Origin: Catenaria anguillulae PL171
Lineage: Eukaryota > Blastocladiomycota > Blastocladiomycetes > Blastocladiales > Catenariaceae
DNA: 37,128 nt
Assembly (NCBI GenBank): GCA_002102555.1
Contig: MCFL01000229.1
Coordinates: 1-37,128 of the forward strand
Direction: 5' to 3'
Part shown: in pieces, positions 10,900-21,503 of the stretch
How the letters are laid out: each line of letters opens with the position of its first letter
How positions within the stretch are numbered: the first letter of the stretch is position 1
Made by a program: the position numbers and the translations under genes
The notes under the pieces: model-generated
Told to the model about the DNA's origin: nothing
Seen by the model: the letters and a program-made list of their open reading frames with translations, nothing else
Database searches by the model: none

Positions 10900-12265
10900 A
10901 TGAACCCAGAACGCACCCCACTCATCCACCCGCCGCGCGCTCCACTCGCCGGCAAGCACCATGGGTCATTTGCCTTTTACACGATCCGCGACCGGCTGCC
11001 CGTGATCCTGACCCGCGTCATCAACGACGTCAACCAAGCCGTGTTCAAGCTGGACCACGAGCGCCTGCCCGACCACCACAAGGAGGGCAAGGCCGTTATC
11101 GAGGCGCTCGCAGGCTTGCGGTACCAAATGCAGCGCGACCACCCGATGCGGCCCCTGCAAGACTCCATGCCCGATGTTGAGACGTGGAACGGGTATTTGG
11201 CCGCATACCATTCCGAAGGGGTCGGCCATTTTCAGGCACCTTGGCTCACGCAAGAGTGCTATGTGTACCGGCGCATTCGCGAGGCGTTTGCAATGACAAA
11301 GTATTGGCAAGCCTATGACCCGTTTTTGGCGGAAAAGACTTCGTCGCTCGAAAAGTCGATTCCGGTGCTCGTCAAGGTGGCGCAGCACGTGGACCGGCAA
11401 TCGCGCGAGGCGGCACATTGGGACATTGTCTGTCAAGAGCTCATGTTGTTTAGCTTGTGGGGAAACGCGGTCGATCTGAGTTTGTTGGCGGGCCAGGACA
11501 CGATGGATACCGAAGGGTTGGGCAAAAAGATGATTGAGGAGGGAAGGGCAGGCGTAGTGGTGGATGATTTGGATGCGGCTGTCAAGGATCTGGTGGCCAT
11601 GCGTGGCGCGAGGGTCGATTTTGTGCTGGACAATGCAGGTGCGTTGGCCCTGCGCGCGTTCGTTCCTGTATCGTCAACCAAACTGACCCATTGCGTTTAA
11701 TGTCCTATTGCTAGGTTTCGAACTTACGGCCGACCTGTTTCTTGCCTCGTGGCTCGTCGCCACGGGCATTGCCCAAACCGTTGTTTTCCATATCAAAGCA
11801 TATCCCTGGTTTGTCTCGGACACGACTCAAGCCGATTTCGATGCCACACTGGCCACGCTCGAACCACACCTCCCAACGCACGTCGCGTCCTGGCGCGTCC
11901 TATTGGCCTCGGGTGCTTGGCAAGCGCGCTCGGACCCGTTTTGGACGTACCCACACGCGTTCCACCACCTGCCTCGGTACCCGATTGCAAGTGAGTTGCG
12001 CAAGTCGGATTTCATTGTGTTCAAGGGCGACTTGAACTATCGCAAGCTCGTGTTTGATTGCAAGTGGGACGTGACGACGCCGTTTGCGGAGGCGATTGGT
12101 CCTTTGCGTGACGGGGGAGCCGACGGGTTGGGGCGGTTTTTGAGCTTGCGGACATGCAAGAGTGATGTGTGCGTTGGGTTGAGTGAGGAAAAGGCAAAGG
12201 AGATGGAGGCGGTGGACGGGTGGATGACGAGTGGAAAGCATGCTGTCATTTCGTACAAGCGTTAG
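10900..12265 (+). CDS. DUF89 / ARMT1-type metal-dependent damage-control phosphatase
   Basis: This 429-residue protein belongs to the DUF89 family, subfamily III (ARMT1, human C6orf211). These are Mn/Ni-dependent phosphatases that remove damaged or excess sugar phosphates; a protein-carboxyl methyltransferase role has also been reported. The N-terminal helical part includes FQAPWLTQECYVYRRI and SREAAHWDIVCQELMLFSLW. The catalytic half carries DNAG (Asp244-Asn245), then FELTADLFLASWLV, SDFIVFKGDLNYRKLV and LRTCKSDVCVGL, the conserved metal and phosphate-site blocks. The intron at 11639-11714 (gtgcgt...gctag) falls inside the Gly codon of DNAG and is needed to join the two. Length is normal for the family, and all key motifs are present, so it is probably active. 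It converges on the TMEM170-like gene with a 188-bp gap. Confidence 0.9.
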
Positions 12266-12453
12266 AACAATGACAAAAACAAGAGTCAAGAGCGACACGG
12301 TCTATGTATTATATATTCGGAAACGTCTTTTGAGGTGGTATTGAGGTGGGGAAATGGGTTTGGTCAACAAGTGGAAAACTGGATAAAGGCGATGTCTACC
12401 AACATTGGGTGCAGGCGGGAATCACGACAAACAAAAACAAGCGACAGCAACAC

Positions 12454-12930
12454 TCAAAGGTAGGTCGACATGGGTGAATAGGCTCCAATCAAGGTTATCA
12501 ACACCTGCATCAATGCCCACATGAGTGGGGTCCACGTGGACATGGGGAACTGCCCAGCATTGTACACCGCCCCGAGCACGAGTCCAAACACCACACCCGA
12601 CAAGAGCGCCACCAGTCCGGCAACGAGCGCAAACACAAGCGGCAAGATCCATGCCAGTTTGGGTCGTCGGCGGACGAGAACAAAGTATCCCCAGAGGGCA
12701 GCGACGCCGTACACGGCCGAAAAGAAGATGAGCGACCAAGTAGTGGTGAACCACACAATGTCCGAGGCAAAGTACAGAAACTCTGCTTCGGTCGGTAAGA
12801 GTGGGTTGTAGAGCGATGGCCAGGTCGGCGGAACATAGCCCTCTGGCGGGGCAAAGCCCGATTGGCGTGATGTATCGGGTTCGGGGGAGGGCGCAGCTTG
12901 TTGCGGCTGGCTGGGCGGGGCCGCCGACAT
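12454..12930 (-). CDS. TMEM170-like integral membrane protein
   Basis: This 158-residue, single-exon protein belongs to the transmembrane family 170. Human TMEM170A shapes ER and nuclear-envelope membranes. A proline-rich N-terminus (about 1-45) contains GYVPPTWPSLYNPLL, close to the fungal form of the family. Hydrophobic spans follow at about residues 55-85, 92-122 and 130-150: WSLIFFSAVYGVAALWGYF, LPLVFALVAGLVALLSGVV, TPLMWALMQVLITLIG. The motif VLGAVYNAGQFPMSTWTPLMW is the family signature; I have not seen its function tested in fungi. It is divergent from the 13.5 kb gene. Confidence 0.82.
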   Translation of the reverse strand: MSAAPPSQPQQAAPSPEPDTSRQSGFAPPEGYVPPTWPSLYNPLLPTEAEFLYFASDIVWFTTTWSLIFFSAVYGVAALWGYFVLVRRRPKLAWILPLVFALVAGLVALLSGVVFGLVLGAVYNAGQFPMSTWTPLMWALMQVLITLIGAYSPMSTYL

Positions 12931-13510
12931 TTCGATCGACTACACGGCAGCGAGGGACGTAGGATGGGGGAAGTACAGGCCAGCGGCGGCGCAGAGTGGG
13001 TTGTTTGGACGGGCGACGGCAGCTGTGGAGTCAGAAGTGGCAGCCACGTTGCAGTGGGGTGAAGCAGTGTGTGTATGTTCAAGATAGTTGACGACTTGGG
13101 CCAGAGTGCACTTTGCAGCTTGTGGCAAGCAAGGGGTGGACCGGATCAAGCGCCGATTTGGCAGAGCAAAGCATGCGCCCAGTCTTGATGACTTGCATTG
13201 GCACTATACATAGAGTACATGGACCCTTGCCGAGTTCGACGTCAAGAACACATCCATCTTCACCGTTAATTTTTTTTTTTTTTTTTTTGGGCCCGAAACG
13301 CGTGGATGGGGCTCCAAAGGATCCACTCGCAAATCGACGGCCTGGCATTGGCACTGGCAGTGGCAGTGGCTACTCTGGTGGCTACTCACAGCATGGACAG
13401 TCAGAGTTACATACCAACCACTGGCAATCGCAGTGTCTCACTTGTCATGGTGCTCTGTGTTCCACTGCAATCAACACAGTATACTCGATGCAACCGTCCG
13501 TCACAATACA
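12931..13510. promoter_or_regulatory. Divergent promoter region
   Basis: This 580-bp region separates the starts of the TMEM170-like gene (-) and the 13.5 kb gene (+). It holds a run of 19 T at 13270-13288 and a purine/pyrimidine GGCA-rich block at 13340-13380. Poly(dA:dT) tracts in fungal divergent promoters commonly keep nucleosomes away. That reading is inference. No clear TATA box is seen. Confidence 0.45.
13270..13288 (+). repeat. Poly(T) tract of 19
   Basis: An uninterrupted run of T lies between two divergent genes, about 240 bp from the plus-strand start and 340 bp from the minus-strand start. It is the longest homopolymer in the window, and its exact length may be uncertain in the assembly. 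Confidence 0.9.
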
Positions 13511-15498
13511 ATGACCAATCCAGAGCAACCTGATGCGTCTCACTCGACCGATCCACCCCAAGCGTTTCGCCTGCTCAAGGCCTGGGTCGTGCATCGACTC
13601 ACTGCCACTACGTCTGCACAGCCGCTGGATGACCATGTTGTTGTCCAAGGGCTCAGCTTCACATCCCAGTGCCTCACCAAGTTGGCCGACCAATGGGTAG
13701 CACGCGTGGGCCAGAGAAACTCAACCGACGTTGACACAGACGCCGCCAGCGTCAAGGCCATGACGGGCGCCATGGCTGTGTTTTGCACCGTGATCGCAGG
13801 CATGGCCAAGGTCTTGGCTGCTGACCTGGCGAGCGGGCATGATTCTGTCCTCCAAGGAGCACCCGTGATGGTGGTGGACGCAGTGGCCGAGCCCGTATGT
13901 CCGATGTCGCCTGGCAATTTCGGAGACAAGTGTACATCATGACTCACCTGCGTGACCATGCATGTCAACACCAGATTGTACAGCTCATCATCGCTTGCCT
14001 GTCACCAACACTTCACCCAGCCGACCACGCAACCGCCACCTTGCTCCTCTCGCACACCTTGCCGACGCTCGACTCACTCGTCGCCCTCCTCATCACGGCC
14101 GGAAAGCGGGGACCTCTCTCATCCAACGACGACCAACTTGCAGCGGGCCTCGCACACCTGCTTGTCCAAATCCCGCCCTTGACTCTTACGTCGCCACTCC
14201 CACCAACGGCCACCGCACACTTTTGGTCGCCGCTATGGCCCACATTCACCTCCTACTTGTGCTCGCGCTTTAACACCGACCCGGTCACACTGCGCGACAT
14301 CATCACATGCACCCTCCTTCCCACGCTACGCTCAACCGCGTGCACCGACACGGACCCGCGCTTGGCCTACCCTTTGGCCTTTTGGCACTCGCTCTCCCTC
14401 CTGCTCCCAAGTGCCTTCCCAAACCCGGACTCGCCTCGCGGCCACGCACACTTACCCGACCCAGACTCTGAACTCGCGCACCGCGCAAACGTCTATCTCG
14501 ACTTGCTCGACCACCTGGCCGCCTTGGCCGACCACCCGCGATCGCCCATGCTTTTTCCGAGCACGTGCATCAAGGCCGTGCTCACATGCCTTGCGCATTT
14601 GCTCGCACTAGACGCGCTCGTGGAATTGCTCGTTGTCAACGACGCTTACGGCATTGCCACGGTGCGTGCCTTGACCTTGGCCGTCACGCGCCATTTCGCG
14701 TTGGGTGCACGGGCGGCGGGCAACGAGGAAGAGTGGCTAGCGTTTGTTGAGGTGGTTGCCCCGCTCATGGCTAGCTCGATTCCGGGCCTTGCTACGGTGC
14801 CCAACGTCATTGAGTTGGCGGGCTTGGCGGGTGGTGGAGAGGGTGGGGAGGGCGTCGGGGGAAAAGTGGTATTGGGCAAATGGGCGTGGTTGGCGGGACA
14901 GCTATTGCATTTGGACCAGGCTGCGGACGGGATGGTCGAATGGATGATGAATGGTGCGCAAATGCAAGACGACGATCAAGATGGCATGCAGGTCGACAGT
15001 GTGCCTGATGGGCTCGTCATTGTAGAAGAGTTGCTCGAGGTGGTAGATTTGCTCGCGCCAGATGTGTTTGGTTGCCCGTGTTGTCACCGGCAGGCGGTGC
15101 CAGCGAGTGCAAATGCCGCCGCGGCATCGGCAGCAGCGGAGACGGATGGCGGGAGTTGGGTATGGGATCAGACCATTTCGGCCCTTGTGGCGCCCGTCCT
15201 TGTATTGAGCGGGGTCCAAGTCGAAAAGGTGGTCGAACGGTGGATTCGATCGCTTGTCAGACATTTGGTCAAGTGTCGGCACACAAGCACGGCACAGATT
15301 GTGTTGGCATGCTTTTCTGTCGTGATGGAGGCATTCAACGGACAGCATGGGGGGCGGCCGTCCGCCGTGAGCGAGTGGATCCAGTCGGTAGCTTTAGCCA
15401 CAAAGGACTGCAAATCAAATCGCGTTGTCGCACAGAGGTTGGAGGCACTGGTGGCAGTGATTGGAACGTGGGGTGCAACCGGCATGGGAGTATTGTAA
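13511..15498 (+). CDS. Unrecognised 635-residue helical protein
   Basis: I do not recognise a family. The start MTNPEQPDASH at 13511 and an intron at 13895-13974 (gtatgt...caccag, with a ctgac-like branch site) give a continuous 635-residue protein. It is rich in Leu and Ala with repeated amphipathic helices, for example SLVALLITAGKRG, AVLTCLAHLLALDALVELL and VVERWIRSLVRHLVKC, as in HEAT- or ARM-type solenoids. There is no signal peptide or confident transmembrane helix. A CPCC cluster lies near 15072, and a 330-400 residue loop is acidic and glycine-rich. It could be a scaffold or complex subunit, but I infer no role. It converges on the GluRS gene with only 55 bp between stops. Confidence 0.75.
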
Positions 15499-15553
15499 AC
15501 TACAATGCATGTATATATTGAAGATCAAGCGAAAGCAAACAACACTTGGCAGC

Positions 15554-18085
15554 CTAATGCTCCTTGTCATACACGCTCTTGACACCATACATGATGTCAA
15601 AGACCTTGGCATCAAAGGGGAATCCATCGTCACCGTACACGTTTGCGACCGGGTACATGATGGGTGCCTTTGCGGCCTTGCGCGAGGGCGACTTTGAGCG
15701 CGAGCGGGACGCCGACCGCAGAGCCGGGGCCGAGACCGGACCGTTGGCGGAGGCGGCCGCTGCAGTCGCGGCACCGTGCTTGGACGCAAGGGAGGCCGCC
15801 TTCCCGTCAGGAATGGCGATCAACGTGGCGTGGCCCGACTTGGCATCTACCTCGTCGGCAATGTAGTACCCGCGACGCTCCAATTGAATAATGTCACCCT
15901 TGCGAATCTTTGCCAGGTTGGCATCACCCACGGCCTTTGTCACGAACTCGGTGGCGGGCGTCAACACAGACTGGAAGTCGTCGTCCTCCTCGAGCTTCTT
16001 CTTGGTGATCAAGTAGTCAAAATCCTTAAGCGTCAAGGGCACAGACACACGGGACGACGACGACGACTTGGGCACCTTGGAGGCATCCACCAACCACGTC
16101 AGCTTCTTGCGCGTCGACTTGACATCGCCCGCCAAGTTGAGCTTGGCATCCAACTTTGACACCATGCCTGACTTTGCGTCACGGTGCACCTTGGTCACAA
16201 TGACGTTGCCCCAGTCCATCAAGGTCACCTCCTCGCCATCGGCCAAATCCTGCACATCGGCGCCCGCGAGCACAATGTGCTTAAAGTAAGCCGTGTCCTT
16301 GTTGCCAACGTCCGGGTTCTTCTTGTGCTTGGGCACCTGCTTGACCTCGACGGTTGCGGGGCCATCCACAATGGTCACGGGCACAAGACCCTCGACATCC
16401 AACCCAACGTGCCTGGGCGCAATTGGGTCAATGACCTTCTTGTTGACCGCCCAAAACTTGTCCCACTCCAACAAGATGGTGTTTGTGCTTGCGCCCTGCA
16501 TCAAAATGTACTGGCGCAAGGCCTCAATGGTCATGCCGCGCCTGCGAATGCCACGGACGGTTGGGAACCGCGGATCGTCCCACCCGGTCACATGTCCTTG
16601 GTCCACAAACCATTGCAGCTTGCGCTTGCTCAAGAGCGTGTACACAAAGTTCATGCGCGAAAAGTCCCAAATGTGCACCTTGCGCAACCCGAGCTTGGAA
16701 ATGACCCACTCGTATTGCGGGTTGCGGTCGCGGTACTCGTTGGTCCGCAGGGCGTGCGTGACGCCCTCGATCGAATCCACCACGGGACATGCGAAATCAT
16801 ACGTCGGGTACACCTTGTACTTGTTGCCGACCTTGTGATGGGGCGTCAGGTTGGTCCGGTACAGCACGGGGTCGCGCAAGGCCTTGTTCTTGTCGTCGAC
16901 CGACAGCTTGGCGCGCACGCAGTTGCGCAAGCCCTCGTCGGATCCGGCTTGCATTTCCTTCCACCGGCGCAGGTTTTCCTGGATCGAATTGTCACGGCAC
17001 GCAGATGCAATGCCGTGCATGCGCTGGTGGCGCATGGTTTCTTGGTCGGTATCGTCCACGTACGCATCGCCCTGGCGAAGCATTTGCTCGCAAAGCGCCA
17101 GCAATTTCGGGAAATGATCCGACGTGTGTGTGACTTGATCGGGCTTGATGCCGAGAAGCGCCAAATCCTCCATGATGGACTGCTCAAACTCCATCTTTTC
17201 CTTGTCGGGGTTGGTGTCGTCAAACCGCACAATCATCTTGCCATTGTACTTGCGGGCAAAATGCTCGTTCATGAGCGCGGCCTTTGCGTGGCCAATGTGC
17301 AAGTAGCCCGAGGGCTCGGGCGGGAACCGCGTGACGACGTTGCCCATGGCTGCGTCAGGAAGGGCAATGTCAAACGAGCCCTGGTCTTTCTTTTGCTTGT
17401 TGAGCTTGGCCACTTGGTCCTGGACATAGCCCAAGGCCAAGGCGACCGAGGGCTGATCGTCGACGGTGCGGAACCAGCGCAGCAAGAATGGGTAGGTGGG
17501 CGATTTGGCGAGCTGCGACGTGAACATGGGCGTCGACTTGAGCTGCGACCACAGGAAAAAGTCGGCCAGTGACAGATGGTAGCCGACCATGAATGAGCGC
17601 AGGGCCAAGAATGAGTTGATGTGGTCGAGGCGTGACTTGAGAGCTGCCAGGTCGTCCGAGGGCAGCTGCTCCGACAAGAAGTTGTCGATGGTGGTGGCCT
17701 TGTCGGGCGATGGCTTGCCGAAATGCGACTCGTACAGGTCGGGGAGGTAGACGCGGGCAAGGTAGCGCATGACGCCGGCAAGCTTGGTGAACTTGAGGCC
17801 GCTGCGCATGCGGAAGAGAGCATAGAGGATCGAGTGAGTGTGTCAGAGATGTGGAGATCAACCGCGGGAGTGTTTCATTTCATTTCACCGACAGACTGAC
17901 AGAGCGTGTGCGTACATGCTGGAGACGAGCACGCAGGGGGTGGTTGCGTCTTCCTTGACGGCAATGAGGACGGATCCGGGCTTGGCCGCGTTGGCGAGCA
18001 GGGCCAGGACGAGTGCGCCGTAGGGCACGTCCTTGGCCGAGACGGTCAGCGAGCAGCTGGCATTGTTGATGGCGGAAGAGGTCAT
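15554..18085 (-). CDS. GUS1: Cytosolic glutamyl-tRNA synthetase with GST-like N-domain and odd C-terminal tail
   Basis: This 805-residue cytosolic GluRS charges tRNA-Glu with glutamate. Exon 1 (18085-17916) starts MTSSAINN. An intron at 17802-17915 (gtacgc...gcgcag) joins CVLVSS to IGLKFTKLAGVM. Residues about 1-190 form the GST-like domain which in yeast binds Arc1. The class I site follows: RFPPEPSGYLHIGHAKAAL, with HIGH at about 225-228, then FDDTNPDKEK and the KMSKS-like LLSKRKL at about 446-451. The eukaryotic beta-barrel anticodon domain follows, to IPDGKAASLASK. Yeast GUS1 (about 708 residues) ends about there. Here some 75 more residues follow: an Ala-rich spacer, an RS/KS stretch (SRSRSKSPSRK) and a duplicated motif, MYPVANVYGD and MYGVKSVYDK. 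The sequence, not GlnRS, fits GluRS. An ATG at 18100 is an alternative start. Confidence 0.93.
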
Positions 18086-18166
18086 GATCGCAGTGGTCAT
18101 TCAGAGCAGGCCAAAGTGTGCATTGCGATGGTGCGAATGGTGCGCGAGTTGGGCAATCCCGCTCTT

Positions 18167-18172
18167 CTTATA
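18167..18172 (-). promoter_or_regulatory. Possible TATA box of the GluRS gene
   Basis: On the minus strand this reads TATAAG, about 82 bp upstream of the GluRS start codon, a fitting distance for a fungal promoter. It is based on one short match only. Confidence 0.3.
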
Positions 18173-19918
18173 CATAACTTGCTCAGAGAGACAAGTAGTA
18201 TTCATAGTGTGAGGCACTTCACGATGTGTTATGTACTGCCGTTGTTGATGGGCCAAAATCAGATCGACGGGCCAAGTCACGGGCACGTGCCTGCTCGCCC
18301 AACCCGCCTTGGCGCCGTGAGTCGAGACAAATAAAGAGTCGCCTCAGACCAACAAAGTGCCGCCAAACCTCAATGGCAAGGCGGGCGGCGATGCTGTGGA
18401 AGCTTCTGCAAAGTCACGAGCGTGGCTCCGGTCCCAGACCAGACGGAGGACACACTGGAGGTTTGTGCGCTTTGTCTTTCTCTTTTGCACGTCCAACTCA
18501 CTAACGCAACGGTCAACTGTTTGTACCGCTGATACTCAAGTGTCGCGGACTCCTTGCTGCCATGTGCTTTCAACACTGGATTCGCTTCTGCCACCCATCC
18601 CGGACGACGTACACCGCCACATTGCCGACGGAATCCACCCGGCCACTCGACAATGTCCTTCGCGCGGGCCGCAACCTGTTTCCAGCCGCTCATCTTGTCA
18701 CAGACGCTCGCCTGAAATATTTCTATTTGTTGGCCCGTTACGGCTGCGTCAAGTATGCAGTCGCGCGAACCGTTCCCGATTCGCCGACCTTGCTCTTCAA
18801 GAACGAGGCGTGCGTGCGATCGTTGGGTCATGTTCTCGTGTCAAAATTCATGCAGCGGCACCCGTGGGTATCTGGGTGTCATGACGAGGCTGGGTGAAAA
18901 GCTGCTTGAGCATGAGGAGCAGCGTGCCATGGTGGTATCGGCTTTGTTCATTGACGGTATACTTACAAGACCAATGTGGACGGATACGAGCTCATGGTGC
19001 TGATCCGGGTGGCGTATCACAGTGCCTATCCTGGCCTTTGACGTACTTTTTTTTTTCTCGAGACCGGCAACGACAATGGCAAGCAGCATGCCACCTCCAT
19101 TACCGCGTGGATTCAAGCTTTCAAGGCACAGTACCCGACTGCGCAGTCGCTCTTTTGCACGACCGACAAGGATCACACCCACGTCAACGCATTCTAAACG
19201 GTCTTTCCCTCAACACACATCCAGCTCTGCCTTTTCCACATGGCGCAGGCGATTGGGCGGTGGAACAACCGCTCGACCAAGCAGTAGCAGTCGAATCTGC
19301 AGGTTCCCCGCAGCGGAGCGTGTTGGCGGAGAAGGTCCGCAAGCTGATGTGGAAACACGCCAAGGAACATCCCGACAACCACCGTATCGACCCAACTCAC
19401 GGCCCTGTCCGCGTCCTCTCACATGAGCAGCTGTACCAAACCCACGTCGTCGAACTCGTCGAACTCTGTCAAAAGTACAACATGTACCCTTGTTGCGCTA
19501 CTTGTGGAGCCAATGGTACCAGCCAGACCGTTGCGAGTGGTGCGTTTAGTTGTTCTTTTATGCTCTCGACTTGATCCTCTCTCATTTTCTCACTTGTGCG
19601 ATTCCATGTGCAGGTGGTGTGCAAACCGCCTCGGCTCGGACGCAATCACTTTCTGGCGCACAACAAATGGTGTCGAGTCCCACTGGTCCCATCTCAAGTC
19701 GCGATTGAGTAAGCTCGGTCGCGTGAGCGTGGGCGTCACATTGCTGCTGATGTGTTGCTGGGCTTGGGTACCAAGTCGGTATTTTTGCCGTCGCGTACCG
19801 AGCCCTGTGGCATTCCATTGATGTCGAGCAGGCCAGGGCTTTGCCTCACCCTACTGCTGCTTCTTTGGCTGCCCACTCGCAACAGCCGCATTCTTTTCCT
19901 TCCCCTTTTCCCAATCTG

Positions 19919-20011
19919 TCATTCACTTCCCGTCCTCCTTCCTGTTCCCATGCTAATGATTCCAATTCGTCTTTCGCTTCCCGTCCTCCTTCCTTTTCCC
20001 GTGCTGGCGAT
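19919..20011 (+). repeat. Two-copy 51-bp tandem repeat in the transposon tail
   Basis: Two imperfect units, at about 19919-19960 and 19970-20011, share tcccgtcctccttcc and encode SFTSRPPSCSHAND and SFASRPPSFSRAGD. They sit in the Ser/Pro-rich tail region after the transposase core. Confidence 0.6.
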
Positions 20012-20214
20012 CCGCCTCAGTTTCCACCGCGTGATCTGTTTGCTTTTCAGCGTTTTCCTGACCAGCAACAGCTCCCAAGCCTTTCGCATCTTGACCTTGA
20101 CTTCCAAGAAGCAAGCGCTTCTTCCTCCTTTGCCCCTCGCCCCACCCTCGCCCCGCCGCTTGTCGCTGCCTCGTCTGGCAGCAACCCTCACGCTTTGGCT
20201 GGTCCAGCATCATC

Positions 20215-20247
20215 ATCATCAGCCAACGGCATGCATGGCGGTGCTCA
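20215..20247 (+). repeat. Direct repeat of 33 bp, left copy
   Basis: This 33-bp sequence, ending ggcatgcatggcggtgctca, recurs without mismatch at 20586-20618. The left copy is followed by a run of ten A and then a strong donor-like gtaagt at 20258. Confidence 0.85.
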
Positions 20248-20585
20248 AAAAAAAAACGTAAGTATCATGTGCCTCCACCATCACGTCTGTGTCAAACCTC
20301 TATACTATTGTTGCCCCATTTCATTGATTCTACATTGATTGCTTCTTGCGAGACTCTGTCAAAAATGTACGCATGTTCTCAGTATTGCCCAAACATGGCC
20401 CTTGCACTCAACTGTCAAAAAGCCGGGATACTCCCACTTGGCCAACATTGCCACCACACTGGCGGTTGCGGTTGCACCTTTATCTCTCGCTCGAGGTCGC
20501 TTGGCAGATACAAAGCTTAGCAGCGGACCTTTTCGGGACAGATCCCCTCAAGGGCGTGAGCTGAACGGCGAACCAGCCCTTATAA

Positions 20586-20618
20586 ATCATCAGCCAACGG
20601 CATGCATGGCGGTGCTCA
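20586..20618 (+). repeat. Direct repeat of 33 bp, right copy
   Basis: This is the exact second copy of the 33-bp sequence at 20215-20247. The 338 bp between them is not repeated. After this copy a serine/proline-rich frame continues for about 75 codons. Confidence 0.85.
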
Positions 20619-20870
20619 CTTCCAGCTGCCTCGCCCAACCACGCAACATCCCCTACCCTTTTCCTCTCTTCCCTCTATTCCTCCACTAGCAATGGACAGC
20701 AACGGACGCCCCCCTCTACCCCAGACGTCATATCCTACACCTGTTTCTTCGTACTCCTCCTCCTCGACTTCATTTTCGTCCTCCTCTGCTTCTTTCCCTC
20801 AGCAATTTTCTTCACCTCAAGCTTATTTTCCGTCTGGCTGCACGCAGCGCTTCTGATTCCCATTCCGTTA

Positions 20871-21503
20871 TCCTTCACACTTGTTGCCGCATGCCACAAG
20901 CCGATTACTCTTGGATATTGCATGTCGATTGCTCTTGTAATTCTCACCCAGTTTCACCACGCGCCAATTTCTTCCATGCTCGCTATATAGATGAGCATTT
21001 GTTTTTGGTTTACAGGCAGTGGCAATCGATGGTCGCTGCTCCGTAGCTGGCACGAGTCAGGCTTGGGCCTTGCCTGGAACTCAGGAAAGGACGACGGCCC
21101 GCGATTTGCTCTCGGAACCTCTATGTAACGGAATCGCGCAGTCGCTCGGGAAGATCAATCAGCAAGCACCTGGTGGCATGAGCACCAAGTCAAGGTAGAG
21201 ACAGTAGTATGGATGTCAACAATCTCAAAATACCTCTTGCAACCAAAGCTGTGCTTCGTCAGGCTCTGATCGCATGTATAAGTGAGGCGAGAAGGAACAT
21301 GATTGCATGGGTTCACACAGTCGAGTCAAGAAGCATCGTTACTGCTATGGTGGAACAACACCAAGAAAAAACAAGCCTAAGGGAGCTATGTACGAAGAAA
21401 TACTTCGCGGTGAACTCACACAACCGCCAATCGCAAAGCAACGAAAAAGGCCGAGCTTCTGCTGGCTATGTACAAATGAAGGCTCGGGATACGACGAAAA
21501 GGG
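20871..21503. other. Right edge of transposon region, no intact gene
   Basis: This stretch is richer in A+T than the genes around it. It lies between the recognisable transposon and the 3' end of the minus-strand 1090-residue gene. A plus frame at 21209-21556 overlaps that gene's 3' end and has no family motif, so I do not call it. The transposon's right end probably falls here. Confidence 0.4.

Larger units (their letters stand above)
18350..20870 (+). mobile_element. Mutator-like (MULE) DNA transposon remnant
   Basis: This holds a degraded MULE-type transposase, spread over all three plus frames. Readable blocks are ARLKYFYLLARYGCVK, then IDG followed by TYKTNVDGYELMVL (first acidic residue, Asp codon at 18953), NDNGKQHATSITAWIQAFK, TTDKDHTHVNAF (second Asp at 19165), IQLCLFHMAQAIGRW, and RTTNGVESHWSHLK (Glu codon at 19674). 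Together they give the DDE triad of the family. An intron at 19540-19613 (gtgcgt...tgtgcag) rejoins CEW to WCANRLG. Stops such as TAA at 19195 and several frame changes mean this copy cannot make a full transposase. After the catalytic part comes a Ser/Pro-rich tail, then a CSC...FFHARY stretch near 20930-20985 that may be a worn SWIM-type finger. I could not find terminal inverted repeats, so the ends are approximate. Confidence 0.75.

Noticed and set aside
16184-17572. Long plus-strand open frame of 462 codons
   Set aside because: It lies fully opposite the GluRS coding exon. High G+C at third positions empties the antisense frame of stops, and the product has no family motif.
18100-21500. 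LTR element or other retroelement
   Set aside because: No reverse transcriptase, integrase or protease motif and no long terminal repeats are seen. The 33-bp repeat is too short, and the readable protein is a DDE transposase of Mutator type.
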